A stretch of DNA of 64,000 nt from Perognathus longimembris pacificus (Eukaryota > Chordata > Mammalia > Rodentia > Heteromyidae): assembly GCF_023159225.1 (NCBI RefSeq), contig NC_063171.1, positions 13,686,326-13,750,325 on the forward strand, in the 5' to 3' direction. Position numbers and translations under genes: made by a program. The notes beneath the pieces were generated by a model. It searched no databases. It worked only from the letters and a program-made list of their open reading frames with translations, and was not told the origin of the DNA. This document shows positions 10,403 to 22,530 of the stretch, piece by piece; positions within the stretch are counted from its first letter, which is position 1; the number at the start of each line of letters is the position of its first letter.

Positions 10403-12132
10403 AATGCATTTTTATAGGGTTGATATTTGGAATTTAAGAAATGGAAACATTGAACTTTTATAGCAAGCCTCTACTTGAATCCAATACCAAGAGTGTGTAT
10501 TCATGTATTGTGATTATTTCCTTGACAGATATACTGTGACTTATAAACAACATTTGGCAAACAGTTCTCAGTAGTTGGTTTCCATTACTTTGCATGCTTT
10601 CATTGGTTGACTTCTTTCACTCTGATTAGTATCATCTTTGTCATTACCAAATTTTATTTCATATTTAAATTAAAATTTGAACTCTTTCAAGCAGGTATTT
10701 TATGTAGTGATAAAGGGCTTTGGGCACAATATCTTCTACTTTTTCCATTAGGACTTCATTCATTCTTGTACCCAAAGCAGCACCACCATTCCAAAAACCC
10801 AGGAGGAGTTTGGGATTTCTTCAGAAGAGAAAAATTCCTTGCATTTTTACATAAAAGTAGTTTAATGCACTATAAATAGTAGACACAATGATTGTCACAG
10901 TGTTGATTGATGGATGGTGAGTTAATAAAACGTGGGAACAAATGCTGCTTATGTATTTGATTTGCTTGACTCATTTGGTCTTTCAAATTTCATAGTAACT
11001 ATATTATAGCATCCATCTTTTTCACAGGCATATTCTAAAAATTCTGTAAAACAAAAATAGCCTGTAGACAATTATGTAAATTTTCTTATATTTTAATATG
11101 TTTTTAGTTTAGTTTTTATTTTTGAGGCTCTTTTTTGAAATTTTCTTTGTCCTTCAATCTGAAGTAGAGCATTCACAACAGCCTTTCACAATGAGATTCT
11201 GGATGATGCATCACGACAAACAGATATGTTATTTTCTGTAGTTATGAATTTGTTATAAAATAATGCTTTCTTATTAAAATCTATGTGTTTATTGTAAAAC
11301 TATAACAGTCTGTATTCATTTGAGCTCATAATTCCCTCAAATACTCAGTTTAATCTAGAAATAATCATTTAAAGCATAATTTAGTCTCCTAAACATTTTG
11401 TTTGCTTTGGCATATTGACATAGACTCTGATGCGAAAGATCAATAAATAATACTATATATTCAAATATTATTTTACTTGCTATTCAGTGGTGAATTTTGT
11501 AAAAAAAACAAACGATGGCTCTTCTTGGTTGCATGCATTTTTATTTTATTTCCTGGGTCCTTTTGGTAAAAATGGTTATTCGCTGCAACTATAAACTCTT
11601 ATTAACCACGTCAAAGGCTTTAACTGCCAGTGTACTCGTTGCTTTTGTTATACGCTTATAAGGATCATGCAGAACTTATTAAAGCCTTTTATTGTAGAAT
11701 GTAGAGCTGTATTTCATACACTATTTAAATTTGTACATTTACCCATTTGGCAGTATTCTTATACTGTCTGCTAGCAAGGCGTTTTACTTATCCTTTGGGA
11801 AAAATATATATTTATCTTTGAATTTCATCATTCTTCAAAAACACACAAATAAATTCTGCCCCCAAAATACAAATGAATCCTTTGCAAGTGAGTTTTGATG
11901 TGTTTTCCATGAACATTTTGTTATTCATCTCTTAAGTAAGGACAGTGACAGTTGAATATACCTTTAAACATTTGGTGACATGCATATCAATATGATAGAC
12001 TGCTAGGAATTAATGAACAATAATAATTAATTCTAAATATGAATTAGTGATTGGATATCATATCTCTTAAAGTAGATATTTGAAATAGTATAGATTGTCA
12101 AATGAGCATGAAACACAATATAAAACTGCAAT
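10403..12132. other. Unique intron sequence, nothing recognised
   Basis: About 1.7 kb without recognised repeats. The frame at 10607-10879 (90 codons) has no recognisable domain; I regard it as chance. Confidence 0.6.
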
Positions 12133-12238
12133 TCTTGGGGTTGGATATGTGACTCAGTTGGTAAAGTGTCAACCAATGAGTGAAAGGATCTGGTAAAGAG
12201 TTTAAATCTTGATCTTGGATGGAAAGAAAAAGAGAACA
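12133..12238 (+). mobile_element. ID-like SINE, degraded
   Basis: 'ggggttggatatgtgactca' then 'ttggtaaagtgtcaacc' resembles the ID box A region, followed by an A-rich end. Box B is eroded ('gagtttaaatcttg'). Confidence 0.5.
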
Positions 12239-12839
12239 CAAAAATAAACACGAAAATATTGCTGTGCTCACTCTTATTCAGAATAGATACAAAATTAAAT
12301 TGACCTTCTAACACTGTAGTCTTAGGTGTGGTCATCTGGCTTATTTTGACAAGTGACATCAGGCACACAGTTGATCTCTGAGATAAGGAAATTGTTAGAC
12401 CTGACACTACACAGGGTTACATTTCCAACCAAAGCAAACAAACACATTCTAAGTGCAAAGATAGAAAGCTTATTATATCACCAAAGTGGGACGATGGGGT
12501 CTACTTCCAGCCATGACATGAGTTGAAATGTAAGACATTTTCTCAATATTTAAACATAGAGATATTTGGCTTTGTTTCTTTTGCAAATGCAGTCTCAGTT
12601 GCTTGACAGGTACAAAGACTACTCTCTGTATTTTGCTGCAGGTGGAAGAAACAACATTTGGCAATTTATGATTCATTTACCAATAAAAGCAACATTATGA
12701 AATTTTATGTTTGATTGCTTTCTGTAAGTGATAATGGTGAATGTTTACCATGCCTTCCAATTTTTATGATACAATCAGCTGATATAATATACTATAAAAA
12801 GTATCTCAATTATAGTGGATATTTCAGGCCTTACTTTAT
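12239..12839. other. Unique intron sequence
   Basis: No repeat recognised. The 124-codon frame at 12033-12407 (-) overlaps a SINE remnant and has no recognisable domain. Confidence 0.55.
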
Positions 12840-13122
12840 TTCTTCATTTTAAATTTTATTTATTTTGAGAGGCACTGGTTATTGAACTCAGGGCTTCCTG
12901 TTCACTTGACTGGCTTGCTCAGAGAGTACTCTACCACTATGTTCCTAGGGGTTTTTGTTGTTGGTAGTGGTGGTGGTGGTGTTGGTGGTGGTGGTGGTGG
13001 TTACATTAGAGATGAAATCTTATGAGCTTTTTCGCCCTGGGATGAATTTCAACCATAATTCTCCAGACCTGAGGTCTCTGAGTAGATATGATTAAAGGAA
13101 TGAGCCATTGGTGCCAGGCTGA
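12840..13122 (-). mobile_element. 7SL-Geo SINE with an internal (TGG)n expansion
   Basis: Reversed Geo half ('ggcactggttattgaactca', 'agagtactctaccactatg') and reversed 7SL head ('cctgaggtctctgagtagat', 'gagccattggtgccaggct'). A trinucleotide tract sits between them, in place of the usual linker. Confidence 0.82.
12964..13002. repeat. (TGG)n microsatellite
   Basis: About 12 TGG units with one TTGG/TGTTGG break, in the linker of the surrounding SINE. Confidence 0.93.
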
Positions 13123-13764
13123 AAATGTCAGTTTGCCCTAGTGTTCTGTTTCACTGTTATATATACATACAAATTGTAGCATAGTCAGAGGACTAGTAAA
13201 CAGTATTAAATCTGCATGCAAAATATACCTTTCCTTTGGCTTGAGCAATGTAACCTTTTTTCTCTAGTAGTGACATCTATGCAGCACACACCTAGCATCT
13301 GCTGCACAGCTAAATGCCCTGTCACTGTGAGTCCCATTTAATTTTTGCTATCTTGCTAGCATGATCTTAACAGCCAGTTTTTAAGAAGAAATAACCCTTC
13401 TATTGGCAAGTCAGTGCTACATTTAAAGAGATGACAAAGTGTTAGTGGAAAGATCTTGAAGTTAATTGGCAACAAAACAATTGTGTGGTGTTATGTCAGG
13501 TTGTCAGGGAGCTGTGTGGTGTGAACTCTGAACAAGTGTCATTCTATAGAGGTTGTCTGAATTTGTCCTGCAGGCTATGCAAGAAAACACAGACAATAAC
13601 AAGATAAATTCTCCCAAACACCACTGAAGCACAGAGTCATGCTTAATTCACAAAAGTGACAGACTTCAGTGGCTATCTTGTCAAACCTTCTACCTGTTGA
13701 AGTGCTCAGTGGACACAAAGTGGAAAAGGATGAGTTTGAGCATCTCTAATTTCAAACACCTTTT
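13123..13764. other. Unique intron sequence
   Basis: Nothing recognised. Confidence 0.55.
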
Positions 13765-14377
13765 TCGTTTAATTTATTGATTTTTTTACAATTTTTGTCA
13801 AGGTGATGTACAGAGGGTTTACAGTGACATAGGTAATGTAATGAGTCCATTTCTTGTCAAACCTGCTACCTCCGTTCACATTTTTCTCCCACTTTCTGTC
13901 CTTCTCTATTCCATCCCCCACCCCCAATTATACAGTTAGTTTACAGCATATTGTCTTACAAGTATTGCTTTTGCATTGGTTCACCTTTTACCCTTTGTCT
14001 CATCATTTTGATATTCCTTTTCCCTTCCCTAATTCAGACAAGCATATATATAATTCCCAGGGTATTAAAATCAAAAGCAAAAGTAACAGGGGTGAACCCA
14101 TAAGGAAGATAAACAAAAGAAAAAAGAAATTTCACATAGTAGTTTAAAAATAACAACAATGATAAACTGCTCGTTTCCATATCTTGGAGTTCATTTCACT
14201 TAGCATCATCTTATATGTTTATATGTTCATAGCTATTGAGCTATTGTGATTTTCTGCTAGGACTATCCTAGACATGTACTAATTACTACCAATGAGGGAG
14301 ACCATAATCAATGTTTCTTTGGGTCTGGCTCACTTTACTTAACATAACTTTTTCATGTCTTTCCACTTTTTATTTTT
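13765..14377 (-). mobile_element. L1 3' end, about 0.6 kb
   Basis: On the plus strand it reads reversed 3'UTR ('aaggtgatgtacagagggtt', pyrimidine-rich tract 13890-13925, 'ggagttcatttcacttagca') into the end of the ORF2 region ('gtttctttgggtctggctca'). 5' truncated, no inversion. The 97-codon frame here is antisense L1 sequence. Confidence 0.9.
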
Positions 14378-14382
14378 AAGAA

Positions 14383-14586
14383 TTTTTTTTTTTGCCAGTC
14401 CTGGACCTTGGACTCAGGGCCTGAGCACTGTCCCTAGCTTCCTTTTTGCTCAAGGCTAGCACTCTGCCACTTGAGCCACAGTGCCACTTCTGGCCGTTTT
14501 CTGTATATGTGGTGCTGGGGAATCGAACCCAGGGCCTCATGTATACGAGGCAAGCTCTCTTGCCACTAGGCCATATCCCCAGCCCC
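14383..14586 (-). mobile_element. IDL-Geo SINE, full length
   Basis: Reversed dimer: 'tttgccagtcctggaccttg' ... 'gccacttctggccgttttct' ... 'gggaatcgaacccagggcct' ... 'ccatatccccagcccc'. Flanks AAGAAT at 14378-14383 and 14587-14592 (both followed by T-rich sequence) mark the target duplication. It lies at the 5' edge of the L1 just before it. Good match to the other full copies, so relatively young. Confidence 0.95.
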
Positions 14587-14592
14587 AAGAAT

Positions 14593-15129
14593 ATTTTTTT
14601 TTTAATTCTTGCATATTTCCCACTTTTCTGTATCTCACAAAATCACCATACTGTTAGATATATGTATATTTCTAATACTTGGTATGCTTGGTCTTTCTCT
14701 ATAAAATCACAATAATATATACTCCCTCATCCACAGGCCCACTTTCAGCAGTGTACATGCAACTGTTTCTTTCTTCTTGCTTACCTTAAGCAAACAAGTA
14801 ACAGCAAAAAAGGTCATACCACAAAATTCCAAAAACATTTTTTCCATCTTCTTGCGAAAATCTCAGTTCATTAGTAGATCGATAGGCTCAGAAGCTCATG
14901 GGTTTTACAACCTGGAACCTTGATTTACCCTTACCACTCCATGGGTACAACAAGCCAGCTGGGCTCTACCATTGACACTTCAGAATTTCAGGTTAAAAGA
15001 GCAATCTCTGACTTGTGTGTACGAACATTTCTAATTGTTGCAAGTAGAAAAGAGACCTAGAGAAAATTCCCACAAGTTTAAAAAGCTTCTGTTCAGAAGT
15101 AGTATTTGTCATTCTACTTCACATTTTAT
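14593..15129. other. Unique intron sequence
   Basis: Nothing recognised. Confidence 0.5.
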
Positions 15130-15366
15130 TTTGAAAGGATGAAGTTAGGTGAGACGAAGGATAAAGTGCTAAGGAATGCAATAGCAATACTCAAAAGACA
15201 ATATGTTGGAAATAAACTGAATGACTAAGGGAGGGGTTGGGAGGAAGGCAGGCAGAAGAAAAATGAAGGCGTTGGTAGCAAGTATAATAAGAAATGTACT
15301 TATTACCTTATGTATGTAACTGTAACTCCTCTGTACATCACTTTGAAAATAAAATTAAATAAAAAA
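15130..15366 (+). mobile_element. L1 3' end
   Basis: Forward 3'UTR: 'gcaatagcaatactcaaaag', purine-rich tract, 'aataagaaatgtacttatta', 'actcctctgtacatcacttt', then an A-rich end. 5' start is approximate. Confidence 0.88.
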
Positions 15367-16921
15367 GTGGCAGGAAAAACATTGTCTTCCACAAGGAAGC
15401 AGGACAGGGGGAGAAGACCAAGTCTTAGTGATAACTCATAAAATGTATCACACTACCTATTAAAACTTTTAATCAGTAAAATAAACCTTAAAAGTGGACA
15501 ATTGAATTAGACTCTACTTATAGTGTAAATTAATTAGATACCCTTAAATTATTGTCAATTTTCCCACACACACTCAGAAATCCCCTCCTGGGAGCACAGT
15601 AGTTCAGTGTTAAAAAAAAAATACCTTAGATTTTTAGATAGTGTATCTTGTCCATCTTTATAACAAGCACAGCAATGATACACAAGGTAAGTCTGATTAT
15701 CATTGTATTCATGGTTTCTTGAAGGCAAAACACTTCAAATTTTAAGGGAATGTTATATTTTTTTCCTTGAATGCCTCCATACACGTGTCCTAAATTTCTA
15801 AAAGTTATGTTAGATTTGATCTCTTAAACTAGACATAATGAACCATAACCTCTCTTAGTATATTTTCCATTAAGTATTCCATATATTTGAGTCATATGAC
15901 TTGTTAGCATAGAGCCTACTTTCTAACAAGCAAAAATTTCCTTATTCCACTTTCTTTCCACTATATGGCATCAGATTTCCTCATTATGCCATCAGTCACT
16001 GTTATTGGTTTTTCTCACAGTATTGGCCCTTGGATGTTCCACATATAACTGATCACTATATAAAATAATAAATACAGCTTTAGACCTTCACAGATTCTAC
16101 AAAAATTTTTCTGTTTGCATAAGTCTCAATCATGTTTCTGATTATCATTCAATATCAATTATTTTAAATAATAGACTATGTTAAAGAAATTACCAAAAAA
16201 AGTGGTATCTATGCATCCGGGTATTTTAATAGTTTAATTTCAAAAAAGCACTTGTACTGTGTAGTATAATTACTAATTGTAAAGACCCAGAAGTCTAGCA
16301 TGTATCACAAATGCAAATTGACATCCCATTGTGCTGTTTCTGATGGGATATTCTTTTATGTGTGATAGATATATAAATGTTCACCTGTGTTTCTGTGTGA
16401 AATGTATTAAAAATTGTTCAGCAAGAGATAAAATGTTAACATTCTCATAGCTTGATCTCTCTTTTTTTAACCTCCCAGTATCTTGCTCTCTTGCTAAAAT
16501 GCATACTGATATTTTGAAATTCTCAGATGAAATATAAGGTATTTACTATCAAGGAGATCTCCTAGGGGAAACTACATCTGTTCAACAATCTTTAAAACAA
16601 TGCTTGAACTTCTCAGCATTTTTCAATTCACAGCCAACTTTGATGATAACATCCTAGGATGTAAAAAATCCTTCCTAGGAGGATAGAAGGCTGTGCAGCA
16701 TGTAGTTAGCTTTAGTTAGAAGAAATACATTTCTTGCTAAAATACAAAATGCATCCAGAATGGGTGTCTTTTAAAAATATTGTTTGTTCCCTTTTTATTC
16801 CAATTCTATCCTATGTTCCTGTGTGAAACACAGGTTGCTTTTTCCAAAAAATGAAAATAAAATAGAAAACATTGTTTAATAGATATATGTTGCTATCAAT
16901 GAATTAAACAATATTTAAAAA
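15367..16921. other. Unique intron sequence, nothing recognised
   Basis: About 1.55 kb of AT-rich sequence without recognised repeats or exons. Confidence 0.6.
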
Positions 16922-17165
16922 TACTCCAGATGGGCTCTGGTAATTTCTGTCTCACCCTAGTTACTGAGGAAGCTGAAAACTAAGAATCAATGTTTAAACT
17001 AAGCTGTGAAAGGTAAGTCCATGAGACTGTCTTCTCCAATAACAAGTAAGGAGTCAGAAGGTATATATGGCTCAAGTGGTAAAATGTCACCCTTAAGCCA
17101 AAGAACTATGAAAAATAGGAAGCCCTTAGTTCAAGTCCCAGTCCTGGCACATGGAACTAAACAAA
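16922..17165 (+). mobile_element. 7SL-Geo composite SINE, diverged
   Basis: 7SL head ('ctagttactgaggaagctga'), linker with 'tccatgagactgtcttctcc', then Geo half ('atggctcaagtggtaaaatg', 'cccttagttcaagtcccagt'). Confidence 0.75.
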
Positions 17166-17371
17166 AACTAATACAGCCCTGTATTACATGGAGAGTATAG
17201 CTTCAAAATACTCCAAAGACTAGACAAGAGTAAAAAGACACTTGATTAGAGAGTGTGATTCATAAACATAGATCCTGAAATTCCATGGAAATCATCATGG
17301 TACAAAATAGAAGAAAGAATGTAAGGCAGAATGGGAACAGTTATTTCTGGAATTAATCCTGTTAGAAAATA

Positions 17372-17676
17372 ATTTGGGCTGACTGCAATGTCTCCCATCT
17401 CTACCCCAAACTACTTGGGAGGTAGAGTCAAATATGATCATGGGTTGAGGTCATTCAGACAAAAAGTTAGCATGACCTTAACTCAACAAAAAACCTAAAC
17501 ATAGTAGAGAATGCCGGTCCTCTCAGTCACGTGGGAGACTACAAGGAGCCTGAGGTCCTTTCCTTACAAAAGCATGAAATACTCTCTCAAAAAGAACAAA
17601 GTCCTGAGAGTATAGTAGAGCACCTGCTTAGCAAGTTAGGGACCCTAGATTCAAATTTCAGAAATATATAAATAAA
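17372..17676 (+). mobile_element. Old composite SINE (7SL-like part plus tRNA-like part)
   Basis: 'ccaaactacttgggaggtag' is 7SL/B1-like. Further on, 'agtatagtagagcacctgct' and 'tagattcaaatttcag' give a tRNA-like box A and box B. The arrangement recalls B4-type or related old rodent composites, but divergence prevents a firm family call. Confidence 0.55.
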
Positions 17677-18555
17677 CAGAATTTGTGAAAGTTTCAGCTT
17701 TCCTCTCATGTTTACTACCATAATAACCAAAGTGCACTCCAAGTGTGGTGGATATGTTCTTGATTCTTCAAAGCAGTACATTTTACTAGACAAATGACTC
17801 TTTTCTTGAATTAATCCTTTTTTTTTTCTATTGTCAACGTTTTACTGATCAATGTCTGCATAATATTGATGATGTTGGAATGACAATTGTTTCTCCGTGG
17901 ATGCATCTAGTCTTCTAATTTATAAATAAATGTAAATATTTTAAGAAATTCTATATACCTAGGCAAAGATTCAACAATGGCTACCCATACTCATACCTAT
18001 ACTTTCTTTAAATAGAGAATGAAATGTAGACTCTACGATCTTGTACGTCATGTTCTGTATGGGGTATTCTATTTTAAATTATAAATTTGTTCCATGTCTA
18101 AAGTATCTCAAGATGAAACTAATGTTTGCACCCAGCACCAGGCACTACTTCACAGATAGTGACTGTTTACTGAGATCTGGTTGTTAAGTAGAAAATAAAA
18201 GAGATATAAATTGTTCAGGACTTTGACCTCAAAGATCTCAAAATCAGAATTTGCCTGGGTAGATAGATTTTTTAATAACTTATTTTCAATATGAATAGAT
18301 AAAAGAAGTCACCAGGTATTACATTTTAAAAAAATAAAGATTAGTTTATTGAGAACTAGCAGTGATGGAAAACTTTTACAGAAGTGGACAGCTCTGTCTC
18401 ATGTAAAAGAAAAACTAGTCACTGTGATAGCCAACTCTAGTTATAAGATATTACAACTATGTATTAGCTAGAGATGAAGGTTGGCAGATAAAATGGCTGG
18501 CAAGTTTCCAGTTTTACATGGCAGTGGAGAATATGCTTTTGGTGTTTTGCTTCTT
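17677..18555. other. Unique intron sequence
   Basis: Nothing recognised. Short T run at 17818-17828. Confidence 0.55.
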
Positions 18556-18596
18556 AACACACACACACACACACACGTATACACACACACACACAA
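18556..18596. repeat. (CA)n microsatellite with one GTAT break
   Basis: Two CA blocks interrupted by 'cgtat'. Confidence 0.95.
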
Positions 18597-19575
18597 GCAA
18601 AATTTATGAACACTGGCATACAAACACACAGATTTTCACATACCTATAATGAAGACACATGCATATAATGAAGCAGAATCTTTAAAAGAAGAACTGGTTT
18701 TTTTAATTAGTCACCATGTTCTTGGACAAAAAATATCAAATGAAGTCATCATGAAACTTCTAATGTACTTACTTAAGATATTTGTGAACATATACTGGTT
18801 ATATCTTTTCTCTGTGTATTCAACATCCCTGAATCCAACTTACCCTTCCTTCTTTATTCTTTATTTCTGCTCCCCTTTCTTCAACAAATTCAACAATTGT
18901 TCTATTTTCATTAAGGATTTAGGACGGAATATGAGATTTTGATAGTCTCTTTATTTTACTTGATTTCCATCTTGGCAAATTTTCCCTCAGTTTGTGAAGA
19001 AGGCAATAGTATCCTGATAGTAGTATATGGAAAAAAATTGCTAAACTAGAATATTGTAGCTCTGATTGGACACATGTACCAAACTTACATATTAGGGTTA
19101 GTTGTAAAATTATCCTGTCTGCCAAGGCTAGGATATTTCTCTTTTTCTGTAGTCTCAGTTTGAAATACATAAAATAACATATCAGAATTACTCTCAATTT
19201 CACTGTACTTTTATAAAAAAAACGAAATGATTAGAGCAATCAAAATGCAGCAAGGAAAGCCAAATGCCTGTTTATATAAACTATAGTTCTGCTTATTGTT
19301 ATTATGGGTAAGTCTCAAGCTGGCATTACTGCAATTAATTTATATGAGAAATTTCAGTTAAATGTGTCTGTAATGTTTCTGATCATCTGGAATACCTTTC
19401 ATGAATGACTTAAATTAGTCAAAATATAGTTTTGTGAAGAATTATGTCCAATTCAATTGGAACAGAAAAGCTAGTATGTAATACAAGTTTTCTTAAAGTC
19501 TACACATCTCCAGACACATAAAGAAATGAAAAGTTCATGATGCCAACCACTTTGGTAAATACAGAAATATTAGTC
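18597..19575. other. Unique intron sequence
   Basis: Nothing recognised. Frames at 18649-18942 (+) and 18919-19203 (-) have no domain I can identify. Confidence 0.55.
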
Positions 19576-19915
19576 AAGCCAGATCTGAGTAGCTTACTCT
19601 TTGCATGGTAGCTACTCAGGAGGTTCCTGAGGATTGTGGCTGGAAGCTAGCCTAGACAGGAAAGTCTGTGAGATTCTTATTTTTAGTGCAGATTTTTTTT
19701 TTTTTTGGTACCGGGAATCGAACCCAGGACATTGCACTTGCTAGGCAAGCGCTTTGCCACTGAGCTACATCCTAGCCCTGAGATTCTTATTTTTAATTAA
19801 TGACCAAAACAGTCATAGGTAGAGCTGTGATTTGTGTAATATAGTACTAGTCTTAAGCACAGATGCTCAGGGATAATGCACAGGCTCTTTGTTGAAGCCT
19901 CAGGACTAGCACAAT
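19576..19915 (+). mobile_element. 7SL-Geo composite SINE split by an ID element
   Basis: Head 19576-19685 ('ggtagctactcaggaggttc', 'ctagacaggaaagtctgtga'). Geo half 19796-19915 ('taggtagagctgtgatttgt', 'agcctcaggactagcac'). The ID in the next entry lies between them with a clean target duplication. Confidence 0.88.
19686..19778 (-). mobile_element. Single-monomer ID SINE inserted in a 7SL-Geo SINE
   Basis: Reverse complement gives 'gggctaggatgtagctcagt', 'ggcaaagcgcttgcctagca', box B 'gggttcgattcccggtacc' and a poly-A tail. It is one tRNA-Ala-derived unit without the Geo half. The 17-bp duplication tgagattcttattttta at 19669-19685 and 19779-19795 is exact. Six bases, 'gtgcag', lie between tail and duplication. 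Confidence 0.95.
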
Positions 19916-19925
19916 AGATAGGTAG

Positions 19926-19980
19926 GTAAGAAGTGGGTGGGTGGGTGGGTGGATGGATGGATGGATAGATGGATAGATAA
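19926..19980. repeat. (GGTG)n/(GGAT)n/(AGAT)n microsatellite
   Basis: Tetranucleotide units GGTG, then GGAT, then AGAT, starting in the tail of the SINE before it. Confidence 0.95.
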
Positions 19981-21280
19981 CAGTAAGGTAAATAAACAAT
20001 AGTAACTGAATTGGCAACTTTGATTAAGTTTATTATGATATCTTTTAAATTTCTCAATATCAACATTCAGATATATGCTTCTTTCTTACAGTTATTGCAG
20101 AGAAACTGATATTCTGCCTGTTTATTCTGGAATATACACATAGTTTAGTATTTTTGAAAGATAAGTGAGCACTATAGTTCCAAGGACCACTCAAATATAA
20201 TCTGAAATGTCCATATATTTACTAAATCTCCTAAGAATTAAACAAACTATTTGACATTGGGAAAGCAATTGAACTGTTTGATTTATAGCACCCAAGAGAT
20301 CTAAATATATCTGTCACAACCAGTGACATACCTGACTAAAGATGGCAAGTTGCTAGCTGAAGACATGGTGCCATTGGTAAGGGAACAGAATGCCATGGTC
20401 TTAGAGAAACAAAATTGAATGTTCAAGGAAGCATGACTGAAACTTGGAAATCAGTCCTGTATAACATATTAGTGATTGATGGTGATGTCTCATGTACAGG
20501 GACACAAACTCTAACACTTATAAATCTTGGTTCTGAAAATAGAGTGTGAGAGTTGCCAGTAAAAATACGAGAATCTCTGCACATTTACGTCATGAAGTTC
20601 ATCCCTCTGGCATCTTGGCAGGCCCCCAAATACCCCTATGAACAGCTTGAGTCTAAGATGATATGCCAAACATGATGTGTAAGTCAACATAAGTTTAAGT
20701 TTACTTGGAAAGAAAAATCATTAAAACATAGATATGTTTTGAAAAAAAATTTAATTTTGAAAACAAGAAAGAAAATTAGAATAGTGCATTCAACACTATT
20801 CATTAAAGCATTCAATAAGGATTATTTGGTTAAGAAGACATTATGCATATGCTATGTTAGATTGAAGAAAAATGAAGATGATATTTGCTAATAGAAAGAT
20901 TAGTATTATGAGAATTTTAGTCAGAATGAATGCAAGCAGAATTTTTAATTTCTCTATTGTCTCTGTATCTATCTTTCTTTAAAAAGAGAATTAAAAAAGT
21001 ATTTGTGAGGGTAGAGTGTGCCACAAGGCTTTACACATGCCAGAAAAATATCCTTTATCAAACTTCATCCCAGTCAAATTAATAATCCCTTATATAACAG
21101 TAAAATAATATTTTAATTTTGTATAATATCAGAAATTGCAGTCAAAGTAGAAAATCATATCATTTTTAAAAATATGCAGAAAGAGAAAGAAAAAAATCAC
21201 CTCATTGAACAAGGACTAAAAAAAGCTTTCTTATAAAATTCAGGTACATAGCACTTAAATCTACTGAACTAGTATCATAA
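19981..21280. other. Unique intron sequence, nothing recognised
   Basis: About 1.3 kb. 20330-20670 is less AT-rich than its surroundings and could be an old repeat, but I cannot name it. Confidence 0.5.
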
Positions 21281-21790
21281 CCTTTTTATTGATTGATTGA
21301 TTGTCAAAGTAATGAACAGGGGGTTATATTTTCATATATAAAGCAGTGAATACATGTTTTATTTTTCTTTCCTTTTCTTTTTTCTCTTTTCTTTCTTTCT
21401 TTTTTTTTTCCTGGGGCTTGGACTCAGGGCCTGAGCACTGTCCCTGGCTTCTTTTTGCTCAAGGCAAAAAGAGCTGTGGCTCTGCTTCTTGAGCCACAGC
21501 ACCACTTCTAGCTTTTTCTATACATGTGGTGCTGTGGAATCAAACCCAGGACTTCATGCATGTGAGACAAGCACTTTACCACTAGGCCATATTCCCAGCC
21601 CATCATTTCTTATCAAACTTATTACCTCCTCCTTCATTTTTCTCCCACCTTCCCCGCTCTCTGGTTCCCTCCCCATCCTCCCCCTAGTTGTTCAGTTGGT
21701 TTACAGAATGCTGTCTTATAAGTATTGCTGTTGCATTCATTTGTCTTTCACCATTTGTCTCTCCATTTTGGTGATCCCCTTCCCTAGGGA
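21281..21790 (-). mobile_element. L1 3' end split by a SINE
   Basis: 21281-21360 is the reversed extreme 3' end ('gtcaaagtaatgaacagggg'). 21603-21790 continues the reversed 3'UTR ('cttatcaaacttattacctc', pyrimidine tract, 'agttgttcagttggtttaca'). The SINE lies between the two parts. Confidence 0.88.
21361..21602 (-). mobile_element. IDL-Geo SINE inserted in an L1
   Basis: Reversed dimer with a CTTT-rich tail (21361-21411): 'ggcttggactcagggcctga', 'cacttctagctttttctata', 'ctttaccactaggccatatt'. A small palindromic duplication, 'caaggcaaaaagagctgtgg', disturbs the Geo half near 21459-21482. Confidence 0.9.
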
Positions 21791-22049
21791 TTTGTTCCAG
21801 TCATATTTTCTAAAATAAAATAAGATAAATTCAAGTATTTAAGAAAAGTACTTATATAGTCTATAATTATATGCTAAAATTAGATTTGTTTTCATTTACA
21901 ATAAAAGTTGATTTTATTTTCTATATATATCCCAAACTGTATGTGAAATAAGTGTAACTGATTCAGTACTACCAATACTTACATCAGAAAGCTTAAACAT
22001 TTTATGTAGTGAATACATTGTATATTTGAACACATGTAGTATGGGGGGA

Positions 22050-22268
22050 TCTGGGCAGGGGGTATTGGGCCTTAAACTCGAAGCCTGGGCACTGTCTCTG
22101 AGGTTTTTTGCTTAAGGCTCATATGGTACCAATTGAGCCACAACTCCACTTCCTGGTCAAATAGAGCCTCATTGACTTTCCTACCGGGGCTGGCTTCAAA
22201 CTATGATCTTGAGATCTCAGCCTCCAGAGTAGGTAGGATTACAAACATGAACCACTTGCACCTGGTTT
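22050..22268 (-). mobile_element. 7SL-Geo composite SINE, diverged
   Basis: Reversed Geo half ('actcgaagcctgggcactgt', 'aattgagccacaactccact') and reversed 7SL head ('gagatctcagcctccagagt', 'gattacaaacatgaacca'). Confidence 0.85.
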
Positions 22269-22339
22269 CATGAATGTGATAGTGTGACAAGTATTCACTT
22301 TAGAAAGCTTGCACATAAGCAATTATAGATTTTGTCTTT

Positions 22340-22530
22340 AAAGTTGGGTGGCAGTGGCTCAGGCCTATCATCTTGGTTAGGAAGCTGCTATATGAGGATC
22401 ATGATTCCAGCCTAGGCAGGAAAGTACATGAGATTCTTAGATCTGATTAACCACCAAAATGCCAAAGTGGAGCTGTGGCTCAAGAGGTAACTTTGAGCCA
22501 AAGTCCAAGCCCAGGACTTGCACCAAACAA
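22340..22530 (+). mobile_element. 7SL-Geo composite SINE
   Basis: Head 'gggtggcagtggctcaggcc', linker 'aaagtacatgagattcttag', Geo half 'gtggagctgtggctcaagag' shortened by about 25 bases, end 'caagcccaggacttgcacc'. Confidence 0.85.

Noticed and set aside
13854..14147. Plus-strand frames over reversed L1 3' ends (also 31672-32096, 32526-32780, 3185-3558, 62743-63003)
   Set aside because: The Pro/Ser/Leu-rich starts come from the pyrimidine tract of the L1 3'UTR.
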